A stretch of DNA of 64,000 bases, taken from positions 77,639 to 141,638 of the forward strand of contig NMRB01001532.1 of the NCBI GenBank assembly GCA_002633025.1, in the 5' to 3' direction. The translations under genes and the position numbers were made by a program. The notes under the pieces are model-generated. The model had not been told where the DNA came from. It did not search any database and saw only the letters and a program-made list of their open reading frames with translations. This document shows, piece after piece, positions 52,907-64,000 of this stretch. The DNA comes from Notospermus geniculatus (Eukaryota > Nemertea > Pilidiophora > Heteronemertea > Lineidae). Every line of letters starts with the position of its first letter. The stretch's first letter is position 1.

Positions 52907-55900
52907 ATGGCGGACGGCCTTCACTGGGCGGACATCGTGACCATCATCCTATACTTCATCGTATGCATAGGAATAGGAGTATGGGTGAGTAAGCACATGA
53001 ATAAGACAAATGAATAAATTAACATATATTTTCATGCATTATTTCAAATTTGCACACAATTGCTGCATTGAATAATAGCACATAATACTTAGACAAATCA
53101 CAACAGGGATTAATCTACGAATTAAAACTTTGTTGTGTTATATTTTTTGGCTATAGTTAATTAAGCCTTTCTATTTTTGTTCATTACGTCATCACGCATT
53201 CATTATTTACCTCGTATTGTTCGTTCGTTCCAGTCGGCGCGGAAGACAAACCTCAGCAGCGCCAAGGGATATTTCTTGGCGGGAAAGGGGATGGGATGGT
53301 TACCAGTAAGTCTTGTTTTGTTACTCAGTGCTTCAAGAGAAAGGAGGATGGAATTGGTTGAATGAGGTAAAAAGATGATCCTTGGTAGCATAGCGGTTAT
53401 CACGCGGCAAGCGGCAGGTCCTGGGTTCGAATCCAGCCCGGGCTCTTCACGTCGAGTCCCTAGCATGGGACAGTAAGCCGTGGTGCTTTGTACCTTGTCC
53501 TTTGCAAGGGAAAGTAAAAGACCCCATCAAAGTGAGGAACATGAGTAGCTTGGGATGGCCTCTTCCGTACTTACCAATAACGCTGTGGATTCAGCCATGA
53601 TGGAAAAGTCAATATAAATGAAAATGAAGTAAACGCTTGGAAGAAGCTACTTGCAAATACATGAAAGCATTTAGACTAAAATAATAAAATAAAATTAAAA
53701 TTAAATAAAAATAAAATAAAATAAATAAAATAAAAAAATAAATAAAATAAATAAATGAATAAAAAATTAAAATAGATAAATAAAATAACTAGAATAAATA
53801 AAATAAATAAAACGAATTAAATAAATAAAATAGATAAATAAAAAATAAAATAAATAAATAAAATAATGAAATAAAAGTGGATATGGTGCATAATTAGAGA
53901 CTTTTTACGATTCGTGCCGCTGCTTCACGATTCAGTTTTGGGAATCTAATCTAAACTGTACGTTTTGTTGCAGGTTGGTGCATCTATATTTTCAACAAAT
54001 GTTGGAAGCCAGTTTTTCATCGGGATGGCAGGGACGGCGGCCGTCTCTGGTATTGCTGTCATTATATTTGAGTGGCATGTAAGTCAGAAGTTGTCTCTAC
54101 CGATCTCCATAACTGGGATTTCTTCCGAAATAATGGCCATTTCTTGTGTTTTGTTGTTGCCATTTATTGGACATGCATGAAAAAACCATTGCAGGAAACC
54201 CGATTGAAACACAGTGTTGTTTGGTCTCTTGCCTTATCAGGAAGCCCTTGGCCCCGGAGAAAGTCACTAACTCAACCATAGCAAATAATCAAATAAATAT
54301 GAACAAGGAAACAAAAGTCTCCTCCGTCTAAATAAAATGTGAAAATTTACTCGATTTCAGGCCGTGTATGCGATTCTTCTACTGGCGTGGCTATACCTAC
54401 CTGTATACGTCACTTCCGGGGTAAGTTAAACCTTCATATTGCAGGGTCGTGGCTAGTTTTTTTTTGTCTTGGGGCATTTGGCTCTCTTAAAACTGTACTA
54501 TTTGCCGGCGGCATGAACAACAGGTTTTTGTTTGAAATATCGCTTTGTTTCAGACGTACACCACCCCGGGGTATCTAAAGAAAAGATTTGGTGGTCGACG
54601 ACTTCGTCTATATTTGTCCATCCTTTCCATGGCTTTGTATGTCATGCAACGGGTGTCGGTAAGTTCAGAACACGGAGATAATGAGTGGTACCGGAATGCT
54701 CCAGGTTGAGGGTGCTGAAGTAGTCTACATTATATTAGTCGACGTCATTCTAAGGCTTTATGGCGTCCAGCCAGTGTTTGAGCTTTTATGCGCAGTTCAG
54801 TTGATAAAGGTAGAACGCAGTTCGTTTCGTTTGATTCCCAATTTTCGACAGCACTCATGGTTCAGTGGGCCAGAGAAGAACGAATTTCTTTGGCGTTCGT
54901 TTCGCTTAAGAGTCCGTATGTTTGACCCTACCCAATTATTGTAAAATGAACGAAACATAAAGATTATAAAAAAATAAGCGATCTCGTGGCAAAGACAATC
55001 CTTGGACAAACGCTTTGGCTTCTCAAATGACAAGTAGAAAAGATTTCTAACTACAACAAGATTTTACGTTCGAGAATACCTCCTGTTGAATTTGATGTCT
55101 CTGTCTGCCTATAGGTGGCGATGTATTCTGGTGGTGTTTTCATCCAACAAGCCATAGGATGGAACATCTACTTTGCATCATTCGTCGTAATTGTGATCAC
55201 AGCGGCGTACACCATCGTCGGTAAGTCAGATCCCTCCGGCGTCCAGTCACTTGTACATTTTTGTGATTTTGCAATTTACGATGACCACTAAAGCACGGAA
55301 TTCATCGTTTCGACGACCCGCCGCCATCTTGGTTTTCACGGAGATTTCTTGGAACCCGCGCATGCGCACTTTTCTGGTAGGCAAATCAACGCAAATTGAT
55401 TGTTCAAGAGATACGAATTTGCCCCATTGTGTCCCACAGGCCTGCGCGAGACTGCCTACCAGATGTAACTGCGCATGTCCAGTTTGCAAGAAATTCAAGA
55501 TGGCGGGGGGGGGGGCGTCGAAACGATGAATAGGCCTACTAAAACACTGCTGAGCGCGTCTGACGGCACCTACGGCACACCCAATTTGAAATGTCCAGAA
55601 TGCTTCATTCTCCGAGCAGTCTGCATTCCCGTTTCGACGGAGTCATTTCCGACGTGCGCTATAACAGGGAGGTTTCGCAAGCGCCAGGTTAGGCCCTACG
55701 ACGACGTTTATCTATTGTGTGAGTATACCCAAACAATAGATAGTCGTCATATGGTTTAACCGGGCGCTTGCGAAACCTCACTAATGGTCGCTAAATTCTC
55801 TTCATTCTAGGCGGTTTGGCTGCAGTTATTTACGCCGACACTATGCAAACCGTAGTCATGTTAGCTGGAAGTGCCGTCCTTACCATTTTGGGTAAGTACC

Positions 55901-58900
55901 TCCAAAGTCGTCTGGATATTTTTGACCCGATCTGGGAAAACAGGCACAGGTCTCCCCAGGAACTTGATGACTACAGCAATGGTTACTCCACAAAGTCTGA
56001 AATCAATTTAGCTGTTACATAAAAAAGACAGGCTATTCTTCAGCGATGAGTTGATGACCTAACAGGGTAGTCAAGGCCTTGTCACATGCTGGAGACTTGT
56101 GCCTCGTTTTCCCAGACTGGGTCACATCATAAAGGAATCAACCATAAAGGTTTAACTGCGAACGATGAGCTTACTGAGGGATACACTTCCTGTGTTGCCA
56201 CCAGATGTCTCTCACTGCCTGGATTTTGGCTTTACGTAATAGGCACGAGGTTCAACTTTTTTTGTGGTGAAGAGGTACATGAACCTGCCAACATGATGCT
56301 TTGAATTCCATTTCTGACGATAACTGAGCTATTTTCAGCACAATTAGTGTTCCATGTACAAATGTACGTCAGCCTATTCAAATGTACACCGATGACCCTG
56401 AACACACATCGTTCGTGGGGTTCTCATTAATTCAGACCTTTTGTATCATAAGATCAACTAGTCGGAATTCAACAAAATTTGCAGTGAATGTGCAGAAGGG
56501 TCTTGCCTATCACATGGAAACGTCAGAATGCAAATCTGTTGGGTTTTAAAGGCATGTTGTCCACATTTATAAAATGCTAAATTTGTCAGTTGAACCTTTA
56601 TGGTTGATTCCTTTATGGTCACATTTTGCAATTCCCGGTCACAGCAACAGCTAGGAGTTCAGGCTTTCCTTTATGCAGATACATACTGATCTTGGCTACA
56701 TGTCTGAATTTTTGAAGGTCTTATCGACATCGGCGGGTTCAATGGTCTGTACACAAAGTATAACGCAGCAGTGCCTAACGTCACATTGGTGAACAACGTT
56801 ACATGTGGTCTCCCCCGAAAAGATGCCTGGCATATTCTGCGAGATCCAATTAATTCGGACTTTCCGTGGCCGGGCATAACCCTTGGACTGACTGTCCCAG
56901 CAGTATTTGTCTGGTGCAATGACCAGGTAAGTGAGACAACATCAAACAAGTTCAGATTTTCCCGACTTCAGAAAACGAGGAGGTGATTCCCTTTTGAGAA
57001 TGACGTCATCAGTTCTTGTGGGATTTCCCCGTTGAAGTCCTGATCTTGATCGGAGTATACAAGGAAGGTTTCGTGAGAGTGTTATTAGAGAGTTTTCGCA
57101 AAACCCCCGAAACGCCGACGCGAACGTCTATCCTATTATTTGCTGCTCCCTTCGTGGCATCGAACAATGGGATTGGCGTTCGCGTTGGCGTTTCGGGGGC
57201 TATGCGGAAACTCTCTATTTTTTGTGAAGCTTTTTCGTGTGCCTTCCAAGCTTAGTTTTTGCTATATTTCATTTTTCAAATTTATTCTTTATTTAATGCG
57301 ACACCTTTTGTTGAGTTCGGATGTCCTCCGTTTCGTTACAGGTGATGGTACAGAGGGTATTAGCAGCCAAGAATCTGGCTTATGCCCGAGGTGGTGCTAT
57401 TTTGGGATCTTATCTGAAATTGCTCCCGATGTTAATGATAGTTATACCCGGTATGATCAGCAGGGCGATGTTCCCAGGTGTGTACATACTCTAGATTCAC
57501 CAACCAAAGGCCGGATCTGGAAATTCAAGCCTCGCCCACTTGGCCTAGATATGAACGCTGATCAATATACATGTATGAGCGACACCAAACCGTCTGTTGC
57601 GATGGTCGTGCGTTTATGTCGAGGGCCTAGGCGTCGCTTTTGTCAACAACTGGCAAACAGCTTCCTACGAGGCCTGTCGAGTGCCAAATCGTGGACGTGT
57701 ATCCTCTGTGTTAAGATATAAGGCTGACCCTAACAATCACCGTTCCCATCAGCCAATCATTCTACTCCTTAGTGAGTAACAGGTCTTCTGATTGGTTCCC
57801 ACGTTCTTGCATTCGACTGTGGTGCTACCGCCAGCAAGGAGAGCCAATCAGCAAAGATTAACAGTGCCCTCTGATCGCGTAGTGATCGCGCTCAATTAAC
57901 TTCTAGCTCCGAGGCCAACGCGCTAACCACTAACGTTAGGCCATAAAGGAAATCCTCCATGGCCGGCGGCTTAATCTGTACCGTATAGTCGCTGCAAGGG
58001 GTTCAGTGCACCCTCTTCCGAATCATGAGCACATCAATACTCACTGAGTCTTGCGCATTTTATCATAAGACTCTTTTTTCATTTCCCTTCAGATGAGGTG
58101 GCATGTGTTGCTCCAGATATATGTGAAGGGACGTGTCAAAACCCGATCGGTTGCTCTAACATAGCATATCCACTTTTAGTAATAAGAATTCTTCCACCAG
58201 GTAGTTATTGTAATGAGTTATTGTAAATAATGTACTTTGAGAGAACAACATGCTTAGTGCTCTGTTCGGCGATGTATAACAACGTGCAATAAATGTCATC
58301 GTGTGCGGTGGTCAGAGGCAGAGGCGGAGACGGATTTTTTTTGCCTCCAACGCAGATCAAACATGTTTGAAATGACGTTACGCCGCATCTACAGGAGGCA
58401 AAATTGCAATCGTGTGCGGCGCCTAAAGCCTAGTTTATACTTCGACGCATGACCATCGGCGTCCGACGCGCGATCAAAATCTGGACGCCGACCTAATGAA
58501 GTAGGCTTATGTCGGCGTACAGATTTTGATCGTGCGTCGGACGCCGATGATCTTGCGTCGAAGTATAAACTAGGCTTGACACACCGTGTGCGGTGACAGG
58601 AGGCTGAGACAAAAAACTCCTATGGAGGCAACGTCGGAGACAAAATTGCACTCGTGTGCGGCAGGTATTCCAAAATTCACGTCTCGTCCTAATGCTCTTA
58701 TTGACAGGTCTGCGCGGGCTGATGCTGGCTAGCATGCTAGCAGCCCTTATGAGCACACTTACATCAATTTTCAACAGCTCAAGCAGTATGTTCACGTTGG
58801 ATGTATGGAGATATCTGAGGAAGAATGCTTCCAACATGGAACAAATGATAGTTGGGAGGTAAGACAATTATATAAGACTAGCAAGAGCCCGTGGCAATCG

Positions 58901-61900
58901 GCGATTCTGAGTTTGGCCGAGGTTGGAATGCACGGCATGGTTGGAATTGGTGCAACACGGTGTGCCTAGGGAGAATTTAGAAAGCAATCGAACAACACCG
59001 TTAAAAAAGTAAAATTGCTACCAGAACAAATTTCTCTTCGCAAATTAAACCACCCGTTGCTTCAGGATATGGTATCCTCTATTACCATGCCGAATTTCGA
59101 GGCAAAACAAAGCTTGTAAGAGTGACTTTATCGAGCCGTGGAGTTTGGGGCGAGTGACTGATGATTCTTTCCACGAACAGTAGATGGCAGTCGGGTGCTC
59201 CACAGCATGGTGCACATTTCCAAACTTGGCACTTTGCCCATGTTGAAGTTAGGGTGAATATTATACTTTATCAGTTGGTCTGCAGAAGTACATGTAGTTT
59301 CAAGTTTCGCCGGGCGGTAGGTGTCTCATCAATTGTTTTCTTATTAATTTATTTACGCTTTCCTCTTCAGAGTGTTCATTATTGTTCTAGTGGTGCTCAG
59401 CTATGTATGGATCCCCATTCTTCAGACCTCTAGCGGGGCTCAGCTGTGGGTCTACCTCCAGGCGGTAGCTGCCAACCTTCTTCCGCCCTGGTTCGTTGTA
59501 TTCGTATGCGGTGTCTTTTGGCCAAGGACAAACGAACAGGTAGTACTGTTACCAGTGTTTACCAGTCACCTGTCCATGATGTACTGACCTTGGTCTACGT
59601 CACCAGCCCACTCCGATGCCGCTGAATTAAGCACGACTGTCTCATTAGGTTTAGGAACTTTACCGTTGAATTTACTATGATCATGCAAGAGGATTTCTAA
59701 AAGTTAAAAGTTAAAGTTTGAGAAGAAATGAAATAGGTAACACCGTCTTTTGAATCAACTTGGTTGTATTGAGACAAGCTTTCGACCCTATCGGGCCTTC
59801 ATTTTCCTCAGACCTGATGAAGGCCCGATAGGGTCGAAAGCTTGTCTCAATACAACCAAGTTGATTCAAAAGACGGTGTTACCTATTTCATTTCTTCTCA
59901 TTCATTCAACGATCAACACGGCTATCTCTATAATAAGTTAAAGTTTGGGTTTATAGTCTGATATCAACTACGGTAGAGGTTCTCATCCGACTTTACACTT
60001 TAACCCCAGTCTGTCCTAAAACCTTTCAGTAGAACTCAGATGAGCTGCTCATTTAGCGCTACAATCGAGCATTTCCGACCGGTACCCATTTATACACCTC
60101 GGTGGAGACAGGCCATTGGGTGATTTCAAAGTTGGTGTTAACACGGTGTTTACAATGCATTAAAGCATTGTAAACATGGTGTTAACACCAACTTTGAAAT
60201 CACCCAGTGAGGCAAAGAGACTTGCCCGAAGTCTCACGCCCAGTGGGATTTGAACCCGGGGCCCTCTGACCGCTAGTCGGAGAACCAAACCACTACATCA
60301 CCGGGCTCCTCGTTCTCCAACGGATATTGCACTTTTAGTACATTTATTTGACACCTAGGCCTACATGAAAATACAGGCATTTCTTTCCTTTGTAGGGTGC
60401 GTTTTGGTCCCTAATGGTCGGACTAGTCATAGGAGTCATCCGGATGGTCCTGGACTTTGTCTACCCTGCCCCAGCTTGCGGATACCCCGACACCAGACCG
60501 ACTGTCGTGTCACAAGTTCACTATCTCTACTTTGCCCTTATTCTGACGGGAGTCTGCCTTCTAGTGATAATACCCGTCAGCTTGGCCACAAAGCCACTGC
60601 CAGAAGAAAAGGTAGGCACCAGGGTCAAACGCCTTATGACATTTCTACCAACCGGTCATTCTTTCTATTGCCAGTGTGCAGTGACACCATGGGTGTATTC
60701 GACTCTGTTCTCGAACGGAGAACGGCGTTCCCGATCGAGTCGAACGCGCGCGAACAGCGTTCGGGAGCTGTTCTTGCACCCGATTATGTAGGCCCCGCCT
60801 CGGTTGGTGCATTCATAGCGTCCTAAACCATTGGGTCATATGAATAAAGACTAGCAAATGCTTTTACTTGAATTTTGCAATACAAATGCACTAGGCTATG
60901 CTGTACAAATCTGAAGGTAAAGCATTTGCTAGTCTTTATTCATATGGGCCATTGTTCAATGGTTGACACACAATAGAGTTGTTACCTATTCAGGACTGTC
61001 TTGGTCATCAGACTGTCCAGAGAAATTTGACATAACACTATTGTATAAACAGTGCGCAATGTTTTGTGTCTGATTTCAATAAGTCAATCACCCGGTAAGT
61101 GACCGAGCAGTGACGTGGCTGTGATGATCTAACAGGACAATGGAGAGTAACAATAAGCCTACGACAGTCTGAGTGACAGTCTGGCCATTGTATAGACCCT
61201 GTACTGTCATGAATGACTGTCTGGAATGACAGTCTGAGTGTCAGCCCAATACTGTCTTTCGATTGTGGCAGACCCTGGTTCAGGTCATTATGCAAGCACT
61301 GAGAGAGCTGTGGGCGTGTTCCATGTTGGGTTATGTTCTTCCCTTAATTCAATGCCACTGAGTGCAACAGTATAGGTTTTATGAAGGCAACTAGACCAAT
61401 GTAATTATGAATGAGACCCATTCATCACCTTAGGGCCTACAGCTTGAATAACTGATGATAGGCTGCCAGGAGGTGATTTATTAAAACAGACACCATGGGC
61501 CCAGCCATGCAGAGCGTCCCATTTCAAGAATAATGTTACGTCATATTTTGCCGGACAGTTTGAAGACACAGACAGTCCTGAATAGGTAACAACTCTACTA
61601 GCTCCTGGAATGTTACGAGTTTTTAACTCCTGAAAGAGCTTTGTGAATAAGGTCCCAGATCATTAAACATGACTATTTCTACCTCAGCTCCGGAGAGTGA
61701 CTTTCTGGACGCAAGACAGCCCACCTCGTGAGGATTCGGACGACGAGGACGACATCCCTGAACAACCAACCGAAACCGAGGCCGGGAGTGAAAGTCAGAG
61801 CGAGGCTCCGCCAGATCACGTCTCGTATCGTTACGAAAACAGGGCTTTCGAGAATCTGGCAATAGATGATAATAGGGCCACTTCGACCCCTGGTGCAAAA

Positions 61901-62686
61901 CAAAATGTTGTCAGTCCTGTTAGTTCTGCTGAAGCGATAGAAGTCCCGGAAACAAAGCCTGAAGAACAAGATGAAAAAGGTAGGAAATGGTCATAAAAAC
62001 TGCGCAATGTGACACATAGATTTTTTAGCTCACCTGTGGTGAGCTCTTACAATGGTGCAGCGTCCGTCGTCAGTCGTCGCCGTCGTCCGTTGCCAGGGCA
62101 CGCTTTGTAACCGCTGGTGCTATTGATCTGAAACTTGTTACATAATATATACCCCTAGTTCCTATGACATATGACACCAAGTTTCGGTCCGATTCGATTC
62201 TTAGCTTGGACACCAGATGGCCAAAACCAAAAACACAAAAAGTGCAATAACTCCTGAACTAACAACCGGATCATTTCCATATTTTTATCATAGGTGTATC
62301 TAATTAGGATACATAACATATATAACTGGTTTTTGATTTAACCTACTTTTCAAGGTCACAGAGGTCAAAGTTCAAAATTTTGTCATTTGGTGGCACGTTT
62401 CATGGCTATTTGCCTAATACATGTATCTTCTAACTTGGTGTGATCAGGTGCCTGGGTACCCTCTGTACTCGAATCCTTTTTCGTTTTAGTTCCTGCGAGA
62501 AAGAAGTGTATACAGTACCTAAAGGTTGCATGCGGGATGACTCAGCCGGCGGAAGCAGCTCCAAAAGCGACGGAAGAGGACCTCAAAGAATACATGGAGA
62601 TGAAAACGATCAGTAGATACGCCCTGACTGTTAACGCACTTGTCATACTGACTCTAACTACATTTTTGATTGGTTATTTTGGGTGA
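52907..62686 (+). CDS. SLC5/SGLT-family sodium/solute cotransporter (complete, 15 exons)
   Basis: Exons: 52907-52984, 53234-53305, 53974-54078, 54361-54420, 54554-54658, 55115-55220, 55811-55891, 56718-56926, 57342-57477, 58093-58200, 58708-58858, 59371-59539, 60396-60611, 61688-61979, 62490-62686. Every junction is GT-AG and every phase fits; 694 residues, stop TGA. SLC5 proteins use the sodium gradient to import sugars, inositol or other small solutes across the plasma membrane through 14 helices. Family motifs: [102 protein letters not shown]. An acidic cytoplasmic loop (EDSDDEDD) precedes the last helix. Relative to mammalian SGLT1 the sugar-site His is Phe64 and a Tyr is Val267, while Trp268, Lys298 and Gln434 are kept. 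Substrate cannot be assigned. Confidence 0.93.
53385..53580 (+). mobile_element. tRNA-derived SINE in SLC5 intron 2
   Basis: The A-box side is TTGGTAGCATAGCGGTTATC and the B-box is GGGTTCGAATCC. The tail CTTTGCAAGGGAAAGTAAAAG...AAAGTGAGGAACATGAG is the complement of the 38,760-38,880 SINE tail. Confidence 0.75.
53676..53876. repeat. A/T-rich (AAATA)n low-complexity tract
   Basis: About 200 bases made almost only of AAATA, AAAATAA and related words in SLC5 intron 2. It directly follows a SINE and may be its expanded tail. Confidence 0.85.
55664..55790. mobile_element. MITE in SLC5 intron 6
   Basis: GGGAGGTTTCGCAAGCGCC pairs with GGGCGCTTGCGAAACCTC, and CTATTGTGTG...CAAACAATAG pairs inside. 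Confidence 0.85.
56128..56616. mobile_element. 489-bp foldback in SLC5 intron 7
   Basis: Near-identical partner of 35,194-35,683. Here 60 extra bases separate it from the shared left flank (CTATTCTTCAGCGATGAG at about 56,033). Confidence 0.9.
57060..57245. mobile_element. MITE in SLC5 intron 8
   Basis: AGAGTTTTCGCAAAACCCCCG, then CGCGAACG, is mirrored by CGTTCGCG, then TTTCGGGGGCTATGCGGAAACTCTC. Imperfect hairpin of about 180 bp. Confidence 0.65.
58285..58670. mobile_element. Nested MITEs in SLC5 intron 10
   Basis: The outer ends share CGTGTGCGG words related to 13,691-14,060. The inner hairpin (about 58,430-58,578), AAGCCTAGTTTATACTTCGA...TCGAAGTATAAACTAGGCTT, is nearly perfect over about 70 bp, with GTCGGACGCCGATG in the arms. 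Confidence 0.8.
59735..59908. mobile_element. Near-perfect 170-bp palindrome with hammerhead-like core
   Basis: GAAATGAAATAGGTAACACC through CAAGCTTTCGACCCTATCGG is mirrored exactly to the right end. The centre is only about 15 bases (TTTTCCTCAGACC). The right arm contains CTGATGA, then A, a GGCCC/GGGTC stem with GATA loop, and GAAA (59814-59839), resembling motif 1 at 43,060. Confidence 0.8.
59925..60309 (-). mobile_element. tRNA-derived SINE with an 88-bp palindrome inserted
   Basis: Minus-orientation copy of the 6,711/29,045 SINE family. A hairpin (about 60,117-60,206, TGGGTGATTTCAAAGTTGG and its complement) interrupts the GGCCAGTGAGGCAAAG part of the SINE body. Confidence 0.85.
60823..60956. 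mobile_element. MITE hairpin in SLC5 intron 13
   Basis: CATATGAATAAAGACTAGCA...TGCTAGTCTTTATTCATATG with ATTTGTA/TACAAAT inside, about 130 bp. Confidence 0.85.
60972..61605. mobile_element. Foldback element in SLC5 intron 13
   Basis: TAGAGTTGTTACCTATTCAGG at the left mirrors CCTGAATAGGTAACAACTCTA at the right, about 630 bp apart. The interior has repeated GACTGTC/GACAGTC words. Confidence 0.75.
62028..62440 (+). repeat. AGCTCACCTG...GTCGTCCGT repeat in the last SLC5 intron
   Basis: TTAGCTCACCTGTGGTGAGC, then GTCCGTCGTCAGTCGTC, then a body with TTCAAGGTCACAGAGGTCAA, matching 18,417-18,938. Confidence 0.7.
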
Positions 62687-63107
62687 CACAAGTGCTCAGC
62701 AGTAAATATGGTCCCTATACTTCCCCTATACACTAGGCGATATTGCAAGCATAGTATCCTTCCCTTACTCCCTGTAAAAGGCTGGCGCACGGATCCGGTC
62801 CTGTCCTGTCCGTCAAAAAATCGTTCAAATGGACTTCTGCGTTGTTGTATCCGGAAAACTAGGGGAAACGGACTGAAAATCAACATCAAAATCACTTCCG
62901 AGCTCCCAGCATTCCTCATCTTCGGGGGGAGGGGGGGGGGGTCACCTATTGTTCTGTGTCTCAACATTCCCATTTTTGAAAACGACGAGTTTTTGCTATG
63001 CGTTTGAGGGGAAATAGCTATTGTTCTGGTGTTTCCTTTCCCCAGGGTTTATTTTGAAGGAGTGCAACACAATGTAGCTACTGCTTTGCTGTATCTAATC
63101 GTTTTTT
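62687..63107. other. 3' flank of the SLC5 gene
   Basis: No gene. Contains a G homopolymer around 62,925-62,940. I see no convincing AATAAA within 400 bases of the stop codon. Confidence 0.5.
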
Positions 63108-63275
63108 ATAGGAGCTGTCAGTCATTTGACCAATAGGTGTCACTACGGCCCAATTCAGTGCCTCGCGGACCCATTCATGGTTGACTGAGCTCCGATCAGG
63201 AGTGTTTCCTATTGTATTGGTCCGCTGGAACTTTGCTGCCATCTTTTGGCGATAAGCGCGGCTGACTGCTCCTAT
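63108..63275. mobile_element. MITE 'ATAGGAGCTGTCAG', copy 2
   Basis: The ends TATAGGAGCTGTCAGTC and GACTGCTCCTAT are related to 25,612-25,797, with shared interior CTTTGCTGCCATCTTTTGGCG. Confidence 0.75.
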
Positions 63276-63444
63276 TGATTTTGAGGGCTGTTCGCTTTTT
63301 GTTCGGCTCAATTTTCCATTCTCTATTGTTCAATTTTAGTGTTTCGTCCTGTCATAACATTCCAGAGTGCTCATTCTATTGGCACCATAGCAATGAGTAA
63401 TTTTTATCTTATACACTGTATTTTATAATGTGATTATAGCCCTT

Positions 63445-63680
63445 TTTACACTACATAAAAAACCCGTGTCGAACCCGGGTTTTTTCTGTCCACACCTGTT
63501 GAAAACGCGGTGTAATAATCCCCTCCGAGCTCGAACGGTTTTTGGAGGGCCTAATTTAGGTCCCCGTCACAAAATTTGAGTAGTGTTGACGGGCACCGGG
63601 CCTCAGGAGGGATTTTTCAGAGCCGGGCTAGACCCGGGTGTCAAAAAACCCAGGGATTTCTATGTAGTATAACCACGGCT
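63445..63680. mobile_element. TTACACTACATA MITE, compact copy
   Basis: Same family as 5,135-5,590 and 27,686. It has ACCCGTGTCGAACCCGGG near the left end and TCTATGTAGTATAACCACGG at the right, with no nested insertion. Confidence 0.85.
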
Positions 63681-63807
63681 TATTTGTATTTACGACCTTC
63701 CACGATTACATGTAATAATCACTAAAAAATTGTATCATTATGTTAAATGGCATATTACATGTAGATGATATCTTATTTCGACTTTTTATATACATTTAGG
63801 TTCATAA

Positions 63808-64000
63808 TGGCCGACGAACACGATCAAATTGAATTTCACAAAATAAAATGTGACTAAAAATTTGCATAATGAACGAACGGAAATTTGACACAGGATGGAA
63901 CGTGTTGTGTCAAATTTTCCGTCGTTCCCGAGCCAGCAGTTTGGTCAAATTTATTTCTCCAAAATAAATACAAATGTATATTCGTGTTCGGCGGCGATGG
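63808..64000. mobile_element. Foldback at the window edge
   Basis: GGCCGACGAACACGA...ATTTCACAAAATAAA and TTTCTCCAAAATAAA...TCGTGTTCGGCGGC are inverted around a GACACAGGATGGAACGTGTTGTGTC core. The right end runs to the window edge. Confidence 0.7.

Noticed and set aside
57140-57721. 193-codon + strand frame
   Set aside because: It overlaps SLC5 exon 9 in the wrong frame and runs through a MITE; the spliced SLC5 frame is the conserved one.

Overview
The window is a stretch of animal nuclear DNA. Its genes are split into many short exons by GT-AG introns, it holds SINEs, a truncated LINE and dozens of short inverted-repeat (foldback/MITE) elements, and two N gaps mark it as a draft assembly. 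The repeat style (frequent TACATGTA and AGGCCTA words, a repeat beginning AGCTCACCT...GGTGAGC followed by GTCCGTCGTC runs) and the gene content (expanded C-type lectins, PLAT and PAN/apple domains, an SGLT-like transporter) suggest a marine invertebrate deuterostome, possibly a cephalochordate. I cannot fix the species.

Region 1 (about 1-25,450, + strand) holds three copies, here called A, B and C, of a small secreted-protein gene. I reconstruct a signal peptide, a PLAT/LH2-like domain over three exons, and a C-terminal PAN/apple-like domain. Copy B (9,214-15,971) is complete: 5 exons, 233 residues, all intron phases consistent. Copy A (396-3,581) lacks exon 1, which would lie before the window. 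Copy C (17,842-23,550) lacks a recognisable exon 1. B and C are recent duplicates; A is older. Downstream of B and C lie decayed copies of the first exon of the SLC5 transporter found at the other end of the window. Much of the region is nested mobile DNA, including a 789-bp foldback with 20 copies of TTCAATATTGAA.

Region 2 (about 26,000-48,500, - strand) holds two paralogous lectin-like genes. Each has a signal peptide and two C-type lectin domains (two exons per domain) followed by a Thr-rich segment. The upstream gene (48,258-42,264) stops in the Thr-rich exon (360 residues). The downstream gene (36,680 to at least 26,175) reads through the equivalent point into a PAN domain and continues. 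Between them lie a - strand Ig-domain exon (40,958-41,233) and, on the + strand, a lone first exon of a RecQ-like helicase (39,603-39,755) bracketed by an inverted repeat, beside a 928-base gap.

Region 3 (52,907-62,686, + strand) is one complete 15-exon SLC5/SGLT-family sodium/solute cotransporter of 694 residues. All splice phases agree and the family motifs are intact, but two positions that line the sugar site in mammalian SGLT1 are changed.

Nothing shows that the three gene families work as one pathway. Two are secreted recognition-type proteins that share PAN-like modules, and the third is a membrane transporter. The strongest unusual signals are the repeated PLAT-PAN architecture, the lectin pair with different C-termini, in-window empty/filled site pairs that date several transposon insertions, the RecQ exon inside an inverted repeat, and two hammerhead-ribozyme-like motifs.
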